This document shows, in pieces, positions 51,475 through 61,082 of a stretch of DNA of 64,000 nucleotides. Origin of the DNA: CAYLLN01 sp033762315 (GTDB lineage Bacteria > Planctomycetota > Planctomycetia > Pirellulales > Pirellulaceae). The stretch is taken from positions 10,578 to 74,577 of the forward strand of contig JANRLS010000254.1 of assembly GCA_033762315.1 (NCBI GenBank), written 5' to 3'. A model generated the notes under the pieces. The model ran no database searches, was not told the origin of the DNA, and saw only the letters and a program-made list of their open reading frames with translations. Position 1 is the first letter of the stretch; the number at the start of each line of letters is the position of its first letter. The position numbers were made by a program, and so were the translations under genes.

Positions 51475-51623
51475 GGGGCATGGGCCAGGAGTCAGGGGCC
51501 AGGAATCGGGAGGATGAGGCTCGCGCCGAGCCGCCGGCGAATTGCCGCCCGTTGTCGATTTTCTCGCTACGCCAAGAGTCCGTCCGCTCCAGCTCGACCC
51601 CCAAAATTCCGGGAACAATCGCC

Positions 51624-51652
51624 TTGACATGTGAATAGGTTTACACTACAAT
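51624..51652 (+). promoter_or_regulatory. Sigma-70-type promoter
   Basis: TTGACA at 51624-51629, a 17-bp spacer and TACAAT at 51647-51652. This is a near-perfect housekeeping promoter in an AT-richer stretch. It would start an RNA near 51659 with a leader of about 245 nt before the lipoprotein start at 51905. Confidence 0.75.
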
Positions 51653-51748
51653 GTCGTCAATTGCTGCATAGGCGTATGGCCAGCGATGTGCCGAGTTTCG
51701 TCGCCGGATTCGCGTCGCCAATCGCTGGTTTGCCGAAGCGGAGGAATT

Positions 51749-51793
51749 GTGAAGAACGCTTATCGCGCTAATCGGAAACTGCCGGGTCAATAA
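51749..51793 (+). other. Possible 14-codon leader ORF
   Basis: GTG at 51749 is preceded four bases earlier by GGAGG (51740-51744) and reads MKNAYRANRKLPGQ before TAA at 51791-51793. The site looks usable, but the peptide is short, so chance is quite possible. Confidence 0.3.
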
Positions 51794-51801
51794 TCGCCCT
51801 A

Positions 51802-51823
51802 AAGTGTTTATCTGCAAGCACTT
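51802..51823 (+). other. Hairpin in the lipoprotein leader
   Basis: AAGTGTTT (51802-51809) pairs with AAGCACTT (51816-51823), including one G-U pair, around ATCTGC. It lies nine bases after the tiny ORF stop and could be part of a leader regulatory structure. Confidence 0.45.
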
Positions 51824-51904
51824 AGAATCAATCCATTGAGGCGAATAAAATCGTTGAAACAATGGCGGATATAACTACTTGGGCACCAGCTTAGAGGGTT
51901 TGGC

Positions 51905-52378
51905 ATGAGCACGTGGGGGTCCATGCGTTGGAGCTTGCCGGTCGTCGCGGGGTGGTTGGCGCTTGTCGCCGGTTGCCAGCCCGCCGACGACGGGCCGCCG
52001 CTCGTGCCGATCGAGGGGCGGGTCCTGTTCGAGGGGCAACCGCTTGAAGGGGCGACGATCGCGCTCATTCCCATCGGCGAGACGAAAGGGCAGGGGGGGA
52101 CGGCCCGCACCGATGCCGAGGGGAAGTTCGTCCTGAAAACGCCCGATGGCAAGCGGACTGGCGGCATGCCAGGGCAATATCAGGTGCGGGTCAGCAAATT
52201 GGTGAATCCCGATGGTTCGACGTACATCCTGCCCCCCGATGTCAGCCCGATCGACTCCGCCGGGCGCGAACTGCTGCCGCCGGCCTATAGCGACCTCGGC
52301 CAACTGCGACTGCAAGCCGATGTCGGCCCCGCTGGCGCGCAGGAGCTGAAGTTCGAGCTCGTCAAACAGCCTCGTTGA
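51905..52378 (+). CDS. Lipoprotein with carboxypeptidase-regulatory-like domain
   Basis: A signal with lipobox LVAGC (Cys near residue 24) precedes a beta-sandwich-like domain: VPIEGRVLFEGQPLEGATI, TARTDAEGKFVLKT and GMPGQYQVRVSKL, typical of carboxypeptidase-regulatory or transthyretin-like exported proteins of planctomycetes. 157 aa. ATG at 51905. It commonly follows DUF1559 genes and is preceded here by a strong promoter with a long leader. Confidence 0.85.
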   Translation: MSTWGSMRWSLPVVAGWLALVAGCQPADDGPPLVPIEGRVLFEGQPLEGATIALIPIGETKGQGGTARTDAEGKFVLKTPDGKRTGGMPGQYQVRVSKLVNPDGSTYILPPDVSPIDSAGRELLPPAYSDLGQLRLQADVGPAGAQELKFELVKQPR

Positions 52379-52437
52379 ACGCGCGCCGCGCCGCGGTTCA
52401 TAATGCGGCCACGCCCCACAAACTTCAGGAGCCTGTC

Positions 52438-53544
52438 ATGGCGAACAACTATCGCGTCGCGGTCATCGGTCACACCGGCAAGGGAAACTACGGCCACGGG
52501 ATCGACACAGTCTGGCTGGAACTGCCGAATTGTCAGATCGTCGGCGTCGCCGATGCCGACGAGGCGGGGCGCGCCGCCGCGGCCAAGCGGCTTTCGGCAC
52601 CGAAGGCGTTCGCCGACTATCGGCAACTGCTCGACGAGACGAAGCCGCAAATCGTCGCCATTGGCCCGCGGTGGCTCGATCAGCATCGCGACATGGTGCT
52701 GGCCGCCGCCGAGCGCGGCTGTCACATCTATATGGAAAAGCCGATGTGCCGCACCCCCGCCGAGGCGGACGAGATGTGCGCGGCGTGCGAAAAGCACGAC
52801 GTGAAGCTGGCCCTCGCGCATCAGACGCGCGTCAGCCCCAAGCTGCAGGCGATTCGCGACCTGATCGAGGATGGCAAACTCGGCACGATTCTTGAGCTGC
52901 GCGGCCGCGGCAAGGAAGATGCCCGCGGCGGCGGCGAGGATTTGTGGGTGCTCGGCAGCCACGTGATGAACCTGATTCACCATTTTGGCGGCGACCCCAC
53001 CTGGTGCTTCGGCCGCGTCGAGCAAGAGGGGAAGCCGGTCGGCAAGGAGCATGTGAAACCGGGCAACGAAGGGATCGGCCCCCTCGCCGGTGACAGCATC
53101 ACCGCCGTCTATGGCCTCGAAAGCGGCGCGACCGCCTACTTCGGCAGCCGCAAGGCCATGGGTGGGGGCAAAAGCCGCTTTGGCCTGCAAATTTTCGGCA
53201 GCAAGGGGGTGGTCGAAGTAGTCACCGGCCATTTGCCGAGCGTGCAGTTCTTGCCCGATCCGGCGTGGTCGCCCGGCCGGAGCGGCATCGGCTGGGTGCC
53301 GGTCAGTAGCGCGGGGCTCGGCCAACCCGAGCCGCTGACCGAAGGGGGCTTGAACGCGGGGAACGTCCTCGCGGTGAAAGACCTGATCGAGGCGATCGAA
53401 GAAGACCGGCAGCCCGAATGCAACATGTACGAAGGGCGGACGACCATTGAGATGATCTGCGGCGTGTTCGAGTCGCACCGCGTGCGCGGCCCCGTCACCC
53501 TGCCGCTGAAGAACCGCGAGAACGCGCTGGGGATGCTGACGTAG
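52438..53544 (+). CDS. Gfo/Idh/MocA family NAD(P)-dependent oxidoreductase
   Basis: The N-terminal Rossmann fold starts YRVAVIGHTGKGNYGHGI; the family EKP motif is MEKPMCRTPAEADEM; HQTRVSPKLQAIRDLI continues the substrate-binding half. These enzymes oxidise or reduce sugars and related compounds, with many planctomycete paralogues. 368 aa. ATG at 52438 follows CAGGAG. The substrate is unknown. Confidence 0.9.
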   Translation: MANNYRVAVIGHTGKGNYGHGIDTVWLELPNCQIVGVADADEAGRAAAAKRLSAPKAFADYRQLLDETKPQIVAIGPRWLDQHRDMVLAAAERGCHIYMEKPMCRTPAEADEMCAACEKHDVKLALAHQTRVSPKLQAIRDLIEDGKLGTILELRGRGKEDARGGGEDLWVLGSHVMNLIHHFGGDPTWCFGRVEQEGKPVGKEHVKPGNEGIGPLAGDSITAVYGLESGATAYFGSRKAMGGGKSRFGLQIFGSKGVVEVVTGHLPSVQFLPDPAWSPGRSGIGWVPVSSAGLGQPEPLTEGGLNAGNVLAVKDLIEAIEEDRQPECNMYEGRTTIEMICGVFESHRVRGPVTLPLKNRENALGMLT

Positions 53545-53556
53545 GAATGAAACCCC

Positions 53557-53640
53557 GTCCAGCTTGCCTGGACAGTGAATCAGGTTGGGTGTCTAGCCTC
53601 TAGCCACCAACCTCGTTCACCAGCCGCACAAGGCGGCTGG
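53557..53640. terminator. Hairpin cluster between converging genes
   Basis: Three stems: GTCCAG/CTGGAC (53557-53573), AGGTTGG/CCAACCT (53582-53613) and CCAGCCGC/GCGGCTGG (53620-53640). They fill the gap between the oxidoreductase and hpnH, which converge, so termination in both directions is plausible. The last stem is followed by TCTTACCTTCC, like the CTAC-flanked family. Confidence 0.6.
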
Positions 53641-53644
53641 GGTC

Positions 53645-54658
53645 TTACCTTCCCACCAGCGTGAGCCGGGCGGTGCGGGCGAGGTTGCTGAAAGAGCCGA
53701 AGGTGGCGGCGACGGCGCTGGGCTCGTGGCCGCAATGGACGAGGCAATCCTGGCACTTCGGATTGCCGCTGGCCCGGCCATAGCGGCTCCAGTCGGTCGT
53801 TTCCATCAGCTCGCGGAAGGTGGCGCAATATCCTTCGCCGAGCAGGTAGCACGGTTTTTGCCAGCCGAAGAGGTTGTAGGTCGGGCTTCCCCACGGGGTG
53901 CAGGCGAGGTCGATGTTGCCTTGCAGGAATTCGAGGAAGAGGGGTGTTTGGTTGAATCGCCAGCCACGCTTGCGATCGGCTAAAAGCTCGCGAAAGAGTT
54001 GCTGCGTTTGGCTTTTGCGGAGGAAATGATTTTGGTCGGGGGCTTTTTCGTAGCTGTAGCCGGGGGAGACCATCATTCCCTCGACGCCGAGGGCCATCAG
54101 GTCGTCGAAAAAGGAGCGCATCCGCGCGGGGTTCACGCCGGCATAGAGCGTGGTGTTGGTCGTGACCCGAAAGCCGGCCGCTTTGGCGGCACGAATGGCG
54201 GCGACGGCGACGTCGTAAACGCCTGCCTTACAAACGGCCAGATCGTGCTCCGCCCGCGGCCCATCCAGGTGAATCGAAAACGCCAGGTATTTGCTGGGGC
54301 GACATTTGGGGAGCGATTCGACGAGCTTGAGGGCGTTCGTACAGAGATAGACATACTTGCGGCGCGCGACGAGCCCCGCCACGATCTGGTCAATCTGCGG
54401 ATGCAAGAGCGGCTCGCCGCCGGGAATCGAGACGATCGGGGCTCCGCATTCGTCGGCGGCGGCGAAGCATTGCTCCGGCGTCAGGTGGCGGCGCAACACC
54501 TCGCCCGGAAATTGAATCTTGCCGCATCCCGCGCAGGCCAAATTGCAGCGAAACAGCGGCTCCAGCATCAGCACCAGCGGATAGCGCCGCACGCCGCGCA
54601 GCTTTTGCTTGAGCACATAGCTGGCGACGGTCCACGCTTGCGACCAGGGGACGGACAT
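53645..54658 (-). CDS. hpnH: Hopanoid radical SAM protein HpnH (adenosylhopane synthase)
   Basis: HpnH uses radical SAM chemistry to attach 5'-deoxyadenosine to hopene, the first step of extended hopanoids. The CxxxCxxC cluster site is CNLACAGC near residue 38; IVSIPGGEPLLHPQI and FSIHLDGPRAEHD follow. ATG at 54658 is nine bases after the shc stop, so both form an operon. 337 aa. Later Cys residues (CQDCLVHCGHE) are at the C-terminus as in the family. Confidence 0.95.
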   Translation of the reverse strand: MSVPWSQAWTVASYVLKQKLRGVRRYPLVLMLEPLFRCNLACAGCGKIQFPGEVLRRHLTPEQCFAAADECGAPIVSIPGGEPLLHPQIDQIVAGLVARRKYVYLCTNALKLVESLPKCRPSKYLAFSIHLDGPRAEHDLAVCKAGVYDVAVAAIRAAKAAGFRVTTNTTLYAGVNPARMRSFFDDLMALGVEGMMVSPGYSYEKAPDQNHFLRKSQTQQLFRELLADRKRGWRFNQTPLFLEFLQGNIDLACTPWGSPTYNLFGWQKPCYLLGEGYCATFRELMETTDWSRYGRASGNPKCQDCLVHCGHEPSAVAATFGSFSNLARTARLTLVGR

Positions 54659-54667
54659 ATGCAGGGG

Positions 54668-56833
<2,166 letters not shown>

Positions 56834-56962
56834 GCGAAACTCGGTTGCGCGGACGGGGCACGGGCCAATCGATCCTTGCCTATAAAGAAACCCCCCAGCG
56901 CGAACAAGCCCAATGCCCAAAATCCGCGGCGTGCCTCGCCGGTATTGCCAGAGGACCGGCGG

Positions 56963-57157
56963 CTATTTGTAGAGAATCAGCTTGTCTTGCCGGGTGCGGC
57001 GGAGGCGATAGGTTTCGCCGCCGTGGCGAATGAGAATTTCGCTCTTATCGCCGAGCAGTTCCTCGGACGACCATGCCTCGCGCCCTTCGGGCTGGCCGCA
57101 CGCCGGGGCAGGGGGAGAGGAGGGCGAAGGGGCTTTCGTCGGGAGCGGCTCGGTCAT
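56963..57157 (-). CDS. hemP: Hemin uptake protein HemP
   Basis: The C-terminal half, EILIRHGGETYRLRRTRQ followed by DKLILYK, matches the compact HemP family seen beside haem-uptake genes. ATG at 57157 is chosen; 64 codons including the stop, 64 aa at most. It is tucked between shc and the GGDEF gene and is easily missed. No tonB or haem receptor gene lies nearby, so its role here is uncertain. Confidence 0.8.
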   Translation of the reverse strand: MTEPLPTKAPSPSSPPAPACGQPEGREAWSSEELLGDKSEILIRHGGETYRLRRTRQDKLILYK

Positions 57158-57502
57158 GGCGGGGCTCGTCAACTTGACTACGGCCCGCCGGCCGACCAGC
57201 GGAGATCGGCCGGCCGGGCGGGGCCGCAGTCGCACATGGTAGGGGTTATGGCACAAGTAGCGATGAAGGGAGGAGGGCGATATTTATTGATAACGAGTCT
57301 CAGTTGCGACTATTGTTACCCGCCGAAAACGACTCCGTCAATCCTTTTCAACCCAAATTCGCTGATTTCTCGATTCATTCACACACCCCCCGAACCAGCT
57401 AGTCTCGGGCCGTTCTCCTGCATTTTTGACAACCATTGTCTGCCGCAACCTAGATTTTCGTGCTTTCTGCCCGCGCTTGCTTGTTCGCCGACTAGGCCCG
57501 CC
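57158..57502. other. Divergent region between hemP and the GGDEF gene
   Basis: No gene is supported in this 345-nt region. A possible promoter for the regulator is TTGATA (57287-57292) with an 18-bp spacer and TATTGT (57311-57316). The sequence between 57281 and 57330 is less GC-rich than the rest. Confidence 0.5.
57287..57316 (+). promoter_or_regulatory. Possible promoter for the REC-GGDEF gene
   Basis: TTGATA and TATTGT with an 18-bp spacer, about 190 bases before the start at 57503. Both boxes are near but not at consensus, so this is tentative. Confidence 0.35.
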
Positions 57503-59200
57503 ATGAGCCATTCACTTCCCAAAGTCCTGCTTGTCGATGACGACACAGCCATGCTGCGCCTGCTGGCCAAATGGCTGGAGGCGGGTGGGTTCGATGTTCG
57601 CCGCGCCGCGGACGGCTATCAGGCGATGGCGATGATCGAGGCCGATTGCCCGGCGATTCTCGTCACCGATTGGGAAATGCCCCAGTTCGATGGCCTCGAC
57701 CTGTGCCGCTGGGTCCGGGCGCAGAACCTTCCGAACTACGTCTATACGATCTTCCTCACGGTCCGCTGCGGGTCGCAAGACATCGTCCGCGGTCTCGAAG
57801 CGGGAGCCGACGACTTCGTCAAAAAGCCGATCGACCGCGACGAATTACTCGCCCGGATGCGGTCGGGAACTCGGGTGATGGAGCTCGAACGCCGCCTCTG
57901 CACCGCCGCCAATACCGACACCCTCACATCCCTGGCCAACCGCCGCACCCTGTTCGACCAATTCAGCCGCGAATGGCCCCGCTCGGTGCGGCATCATGTG
58001 CCACTGTCGTGCGTAATGCTCGACATCGACTTCTTCAAAAAGATCAACGACACCTATGGTCACCCGGTGGGGGACGAAGTGATTCGCCAGGTCGGTGCCG
58101 CGCTGACCGCCGGCGTCCGCAGCAGCGACACCCCCGCGCGCTATGGAGGTGAGGAATTTTGCGTACTCATGCCTGAAACGACCGAAGAGCAAGCGGTGCA
58201 ATGGGCCGAGCGAATGCGGCTCCGCCTCGGCATCCTGCGGATTGCGACGGGTGAGAAGGAATTGACGATTTCGGCCAGCTTTGGGGTCGCCCAGCGCCTG
58301 CCCGACACCGCCTCGGCCGAGCAGCTCATCGATTGGGCCGATCAGGCGCTGGTGGTCGCCAAACGGAGCGGTCGCGACCGGGTCGTTCCGTACACGGCCT
58401 TGAACCAGAAGTTGCAGCTCGAAAACACCGAGAACGATCCCGCCGCGATCTTGCGCGGCGTGCCGGCCCGCACGGTGATGACCACCCTCGTCGCGCCGCT
58501 GCGGCAAGACGATACCGTCGGCTCGGCCTCCAACTATTTCCTCCGCTTCCGCATTAACTCGGCCCCCGTGGTCGATGCGACGGGGCAGCTCGTCGGCGTT
58601 CTTTCCGAGAAAGACGTGATGGCGATCATGCTGGGACGCGATTGGTGGTCCACGAAAATCAAGGACGTGATGAAGAAGAACGTGGTTTGTTACGAGGAAG
58701 AGACGCCGGCCCTCGCCGTGTACGAGTTTCTCTGCCGCGTCACGATTCGCGGCGCGGTGATCGTCAAGCAAGGTCGGCCGACCGGCGTCATCACCCGGAG
58801 CAGTCTGCTGCGCTACTTCATGAATGCGCTAGCGGTCAATCGCGTCGGGGGCGTGACGCATGATCTGGATGCCGCCGAAGCTGCCCTGTCGTCGTTCGCC
58901 CATGCCGATTGCCCGCGGAAGCGGATTTCGCAAACGGTTCGCGCGCTCGCCGACGAGATCTCGGACCTGAACCAACGGATGGCTGGCGACTCGGACGACC
59001 TCATTCCGTGCGTGGTCGGCGGCGGTTCTCGGATTCAGGAATTGGTGAACGACCTGCTCGCCATTTCGCGCTATGCCAACGAGCTGCGCGACCGGGCCGG
59101 CGACGACGACCGCGACCCAAGCCCCTTCGGCGATCCCGCCCCCATGCAGCAAGGTGCCGCCGCGCTCCTCGCCGCCATGCAACTGGCGGAGCAGGGCTAG
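57503..59200 (+). CDS. Response regulator with GGDEF and two CBS domains
   Basis: The N-terminal receiver has VLLVDDDTAMLRLL, the phospho-accepting Asp in ILVTDWEMPQFDGLDL and the Lys in DDFVKKPID. A GGDEF domain follows with LTSLANRRTLFDQF, LDIDFFKKINDTYGH and active-site GGEEF near 215, indicating diguanylate cyclase activity (c-di-GMP). Two CBS motifs follow (VDATGQLVGVLSEKDVMAIM, VKQGRPTGVITRSSLLRYF), likely nucleotide sensors, then a helical C-terminus. 565 aa; ATG at 57503. The partner kinase is not next to it. Confidence 0.93.
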   Translation: MSHSLPKVLLVDDDTAMLRLLAKWLEAGGFDVRRAADGYQAMAMIEADCPAILVTDWEMPQFDGLDLCRWVRAQNLPNYVYTIFLTVRCGSQDIVRGLEAGADDFVKKPIDRDELLARMRSGTRVMELERRLCTAANTDTLTSLANRRTLFDQFSREWPRSVRHHVPLSCVMLDIDFFKKINDTYGHPVGDEVIRQVGAALTAGVRSSDTPARYGGEEFCVLMPETTEEQAVQWAERMRLRLGILRIATGEKELTISASFGVAQRLPDTASAEQLIDWADQALVVAKRSGRDRVVPYTALNQKLQLENTENDPAAILRGVPARTVMTTLVAPLRQDDTVGSASNYFLRFRINSAPVVDATGQLVGVLSEKDVMAIMLGRDWWSTKIKDVMKKNVVCYEEETPALAVYEFLCRVTIRGAVIVKQGRPTGVITRSSLLRYFMNALAVNRVGGVTHDLDAAEAALSSFAHADCPRKRISQTVRALADEISDLNQRMAGDSDDLIPCVVGGGSRIQELVNDLLAISRYANELRDRAGDDDRDPSPFGDPAPMQQGAAALLAAMQLAEQG

Positions 59201-59223
59201 CGTTCCGTCAACACAAAGATTTC

Positions 59224-59300
59224 GGGTGCCACGCCCACGGAACGTGGGCGTGCTTGGGCGCGAGAATGGCACGCCTACGCAAGCGTGGAACGAGGCACCC
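59224..59300. repeat. Three-stem cruciform-like repeat
   Basis: The outer stem GGGTGCC/GGCACCC (59224-59230, 59294-59300) encloses CACGCCCACG/CGTGGGCGTG (59230-59239, 59243-59252) and CACGC/GCGTG (59270-59274, 59283-59287). It lies between converging genes. Confidence 0.65.
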
Positions 59301-59323
59301 AACCCGAGTTTCTGGAAAGACCA

Positions 59324-60241
59324 CTAGCGCGCAACGCTCGGCATTTCGGCCCGCAACTGTCCGATCATTTCACGCGTGGCGGCGGCGACGGCGTCTTGCC
59401 ACCGAGCGGGGCCGAAGTGGGCAAGTTCCTGGCGGGAGTGGGCGAAGATGATCCCGCGCGAATTGTTGACGATCGCCCCCAGCCCTTGTGCATCGAAGGC
59501 GGCGGCGCAATCCTTGGCCGTCCCCCCTTGCGCCCCGAAGCCAGGTATGAGCAGCCAGGTGTGCGGCATGGCGTGGCGAAGTTCGGCCAGTTGTTGCGGA
59601 TACGTCGCACCGACCACCGCACCGACGAGGCCATATCCGCTAGTGCCAGTCGTGGCGGCGGCGAGCTCTTCGACGTAGTCGGCGACGTGGCGATAGAGGG
59701 GCCGGCCTTCGGCCACGAGGTCTTGAAAACGCTTGCCGCCAGGATTGCTCGTTTTGACCAGCACGAAGATGCCAGCGCCGCGGGCCTGAGCGACCTCGAC
59801 AAACGGTGTCAGGCTGTCGTCTCCCAAATACGGGCTGACCGTTAAAGCATCGCCTCCCCACGGGCTGGCATCCTCCGGTCCCAAATACGCCTCGGCGTAG
59901 CCTTGGGCGGTGCTGCCGATGTCGTTCCGCTTGCCATCCAAAATGACGACCAACCCTTGCGCGGCTGCATAGCGAATCACTTCTCCCAGCGCCACGCAGC
60001 CTGCGGGGCCAAGCTGCTCGAAGAATGCCGCCTGCGGCTTGACGGCGGGAACCAGCGGCGCGACAACATCGATCACGCCGCGACAAAAGGCGACATACCC
60101 GCGGGCCACGGCCTCGGGCCCCGCACCGGCAATCAGGCCGGGGGGGAGGCTTTCGGCACGCGGATCGAGGCCGACGAGCACGGGGGTTTGTTTGTGGCGG
60201 ACCGCCGCCGCGAGTCGATCGGTGAAATGCGAAGCTATCAT
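59324..60241 (-). CDS. pyrF: Orotidine 5'-phosphate decarboxylase
   Basis: The last step of UMP synthesis. The active site is VILDGKRNDIGSTAQ near residue 90, with conserved Lys and Asp; TPVLVGLDPRAE near 20 and LLIPGFGAQGG near 220 also fit the longer type-2 (about 300-aa) subfamily. ATG at 60241 is chosen over the open frame to 60316, which overlaps rsmD. 305 aa. It is downstream of rsmD (14-nt gap). Confidence 0.94.
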   Translation of the reverse strand: MIASHFTDRLAAAVRHKQTPVLVGLDPRAESLPPGLIAGAGPEAVARGYVAFCRGVIDVVAPLVPAVKPQAAFFEQLGPAGCVALGEVIRYAAAQGLVVILDGKRNDIGSTAQGYAEAYLGPEDASPWGGDALTVSPYLGDDSLTPFVEVAQARGAGIFVLVKTSNPGGKRFQDLVAEGRPLYRHVADYVEELAAATTGTSGYGLVGAVVGATYPQQLAELRHAMPHTWLLIPGFGAQGGTAKDCAAAFDAQGLGAIVNNSRGIIFAHSRQELAHFGPARWQDAVAAATREMIGQLRAEMPSVAR

Positions 60242-60255
60242 CCCGCCAGCATTGT

Positions 60256-60921
60256 CTAGGAAGCGGTTTTCGCCAAGATGCCCACCACGGCGGGCGGATA
60301 GGTGCGGATATCCCAAGTAGCGGGCTGGGGCAATTGGCCGAAGGCAAAGCGCTCGTCCGCCTCGACCACGAAGACGCTCTCGGCCGGCGCGGCCGCATGA
60401 AGCCGGCCCAGCAGCGCGAGCATGTCGTCCGCCCGGCTGACGTAAAACTCATACGGCGGCGAGCAAAAGACGAGCCAGGGCCGGTCGGCGGGCAATTGTG
60501 GCTCGCGGGCCCAAAAAAACGTGTCGGCAAAGAGCACCGCCACTTGCCCGCCAATTCCAAGCTTCGCCGCATTTTGCTCGATCAGCTTGGTCGTGGGATG
60601 ATGCCTTTCGATGAACGTAGCTCCCGCCGCGCCGCGGCTGATCGCTTCAAGCCCGAGCGCCCCGGTGCCGGCGAAGAGATCCACGGCGTGGCTGCCGACA
60701 ACGCGCGGACCGATGAGGTTGAACACCGCCTCACGGACCCGGTCCTTCATCGGGCGGGTGCGGAGGTCGCCGCTATAGGTGAGCGTGCGGCCCCGCATTT
60801 TGCCTCCAACAATCCGCAGGCCGACCGCTTCGCGCGGCTCGTCGGCGGCCTGCTCCGGCGGAGGATTCTCGGCGGAGGGGGTTTCGGGGCGAAAGCGGCG
60901 GCGTTTCAAGGCACATTCCAC
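60256..60921 (-). CDS. rsmD: 16S rRNA (guanine966-N2)-methyltransferase RsmD
   Basis: RsmD methylates G966 of 16S rRNA. The protein has LRIVGGKMRGRTL, TRPMKDRVREAVFNLI and the SAM site AVDLFAGTGALGLEAISRGA. The catalytic tetrad is CSPPYEFY, so Ser replaces the usual Asp/Asn in DPPY; SPPY is known in related amino-methyltransferases. 221 aa with a roughly 33-residue N-terminal extension. GTG at 60921 is the start; no better ATG exists upstream of the domain. Confidence 0.92.
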   Translation of the reverse strand: MECALKRRRFRPETPSAENPPPEQAADEPREAVGLRIVGGKMRGRTLTYSGDLRTRPMKDRVREAVFNLIGPRVVGSHAVDLFAGTGALGLEAISRGAAGATFIERHHPTTKLIEQNAAKLGIGGQVAVLFADTFFWAREPQLPADRPWLVFCSPPYEFYVSRADDMLALLGRLHAAAPAESVFVVEADERFAFGQLPQPATWDIRTYPPAVVGILAKTAS

Positions 60922-61082
60922 GCGGGGCGGAGAACCACCCCGGCCCGGCGAACCGCCAGGGGGGCCGGCTGCGTATAGGTGGTTCAGCAGGCCCCACCTT
61001 AATCGATGGCCGCTGGCGTGATAAGTTACTGTCGCACTTGAACTTCCGATTTAAACGACTTTTGGTCTCGCGGAGTGGCCCT

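Larger units (their letters stand above)
51475..51904. other. AT-richer leader region of the lipoprotein gene
   Basis: No substantial gene is supported in this 430-nt gap. Its second half is visibly less GC-rich than the surroundings. It contains a near-consensus promoter (51624-51652), a 14-codon open frame (51749-51793) with its own GGAGG, and a hairpin at 51802-51823. Confidence 0.6.

Noticed and set aside
51641..51862. 73-codon minus-strand ORF in the AT-richer leader
   Set aside because: No Shine-Dalgarno and no motif; it crosses the promoter-leader structure and looks like chance.
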